6,025 nucleotides of DNA from Desulfonatronum sp. (GTDB lineage Bacteria > Desulfobacterota > Desulfovibrionia > Desulfovibrionales > Desulfonatronaceae): NCBI GenBank assembly GCA_007127655.1, contig SKYX01000125.1, forward strand, positions 1 through 6,025, written 5' to 3'. Positions 5,923 to 6,025 of this stretch are shown here, piece after piece. Below the pieces are notes generated by a model. That model was not told the origin of the DNA. It saw only the letters and a list, made by a program, of their open reading frames with translations, and searched no databases. The first letter of the stretch is position 1, and the number at the start of each line of letters is the position of its first letter. Both the position numbers and the translations under genes were made by a program.

Positions 5923-5983
5923 GACCACGTCTCCTTATGAATCAAGTAAATGTATTTGCGTCCGAGCGAAGCCGGGCCGGACA
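5923..5983 (-). other. Spacer between the trmD-like gene and rplS with a weak hairpin
   Basis: This is the 61-nt gap before the chosen rplS start. It contains an inverted repeat, GTCCG at 5960-5964 and CGGAC at 5978-5982, with a small inner GC-GAA-GC pairing at 5966-5972 and an imperfect middle. No U-run follows in the transcribed direction, so it does not look like an intrinsic terminator. Towards rplS the DNA becomes AT-rich (about 5937-5958), which could suit an internal promoter, but I see no convincing -35/-10 pair. rplS is most simply co-transcribed with the upstream gene. Confidence 0.3.
5931..5936 (-). promoter_or_regulatory. Shine-Dalgarno AAGGAG deciding the rplS start
   Basis: On the minus strand AAGGAG ends 8 nt before ATG at 5922-5920, an ideal spacing. 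It lies only 2 nt before an in-frame GTG at 5928-5926, which is too close for initiation. The site therefore favours the ATG over the longer GTG start. Confidence 0.8.
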
Positions 5984-6025
5984 TCAGCCGTCGTCGCCCA
6001 GGATGCGGTCCAGCATAATGGCCGC
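5984..6025 (-). CDS. trmD: C-terminal end of a gene upstream of rplS, probably trmD (partial)
   Basis: Only the last 13 codons and a TGA stop are inside the window; the rest lies beyond the right edge. They read AAIMLDRILGDDG. The gene just upstream of rplS in most bacteria is trmD, the tRNA (guanine-37-N1)-methyltransferase. In Desulfovibrio-type bacteria, as I recall, TrmD can carry an extra C-terminal SAM-dependent RNA methyltransferase domain that ends in a similar helix of the form A-A-I-x-L-D-R-L-L-G. The call therefore rests on position and a short resemblance. The tail alone cannot show whether the protein is plain TrmD, the fused form, or a separate methyltransferase. Confidence 0.55.
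   Translation of the reverse strand, partial: AAIMLDRILGDDG

Noticed and set aside
5960..5982. Intrinsic terminator between the trmD-like gene and rplS
   Set aside because: The inverted repeat is short and imperfect and no U-run follows it in the direction of transcription.

Overview
The window is a tightly packed run of genes, all on the minus strand, from a GC-rich Gram-negative bacterium. In transcription order (right to left) it holds: the last codons of a gene that is probably trmD, rplS (ribosomal protein L19), rnhB (RNase HII), a YraN/UPF0102 gene, rsmI (16S rRNA 2'-O-methyltransferase), a mannose-family PTS EIID gene, ptsH (HPr), ptsI (Enzyme I) and smpB (tmRNA-binding protein). From memory, this order, with PTS genes following the trmD-rplS-rnhB-rsmI block, fits sulfate-reducing Desulfovibrionales (Desulfovibrio/Desulfonatronum-like). 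No marker in the window proves the genus.

Right part (about 3661-6025) is translation and nucleic-acid housekeeping. The genes are almost seamless: 6 nt between rplS and rnhB, a 19-nt overlap of rnhB and yraN, a 59-nt overlap of yraN and rsmI, and an ATGA overlap of rsmI with the EIID gene. Middle part (610-3664) is the PTS module. EIID is translationally coupled to rsmI. A 185-nt gap follows, with a purine-rich, repeat-bearing leader, and then ptsH-ptsI joined by a TAGTG junction. EI and HPr keep every catalytic residue I could check, so the PEP to EI to HPr phosphorelay should work. EIID has no EIIC, EIIA or EIIB partner inside the window. smpB follows ptsI through a TGATG junction and is the last recognised gene.

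Non-coding DNA is scarce: the trmD-rplS spacer (61 nt), the EIID-ptsH gap (185 nt) and the stretch beyond smpB (1-145). The last two each carry a different short tandem repeat. Beyond smpB there is an 8-bp array (CATCCCAG/CATTCCAG on the plus strand, nine units) and a nested inverted repeat. In the ptsH leader there is an array of 6-8-nt units ending mostly in AGTC.

Most of the window is ordinary core genome, and I see no defence system, mobile element, CRISPR array or clearly new system. The observations most worth a second look are the two arrays, a possible 28-codon octapeptide-repeat reading frame whose Shine-Dalgarno overlaps the smpB stop codon, and the lone, compact EIID fused by coupling to a ribosome-related operon.
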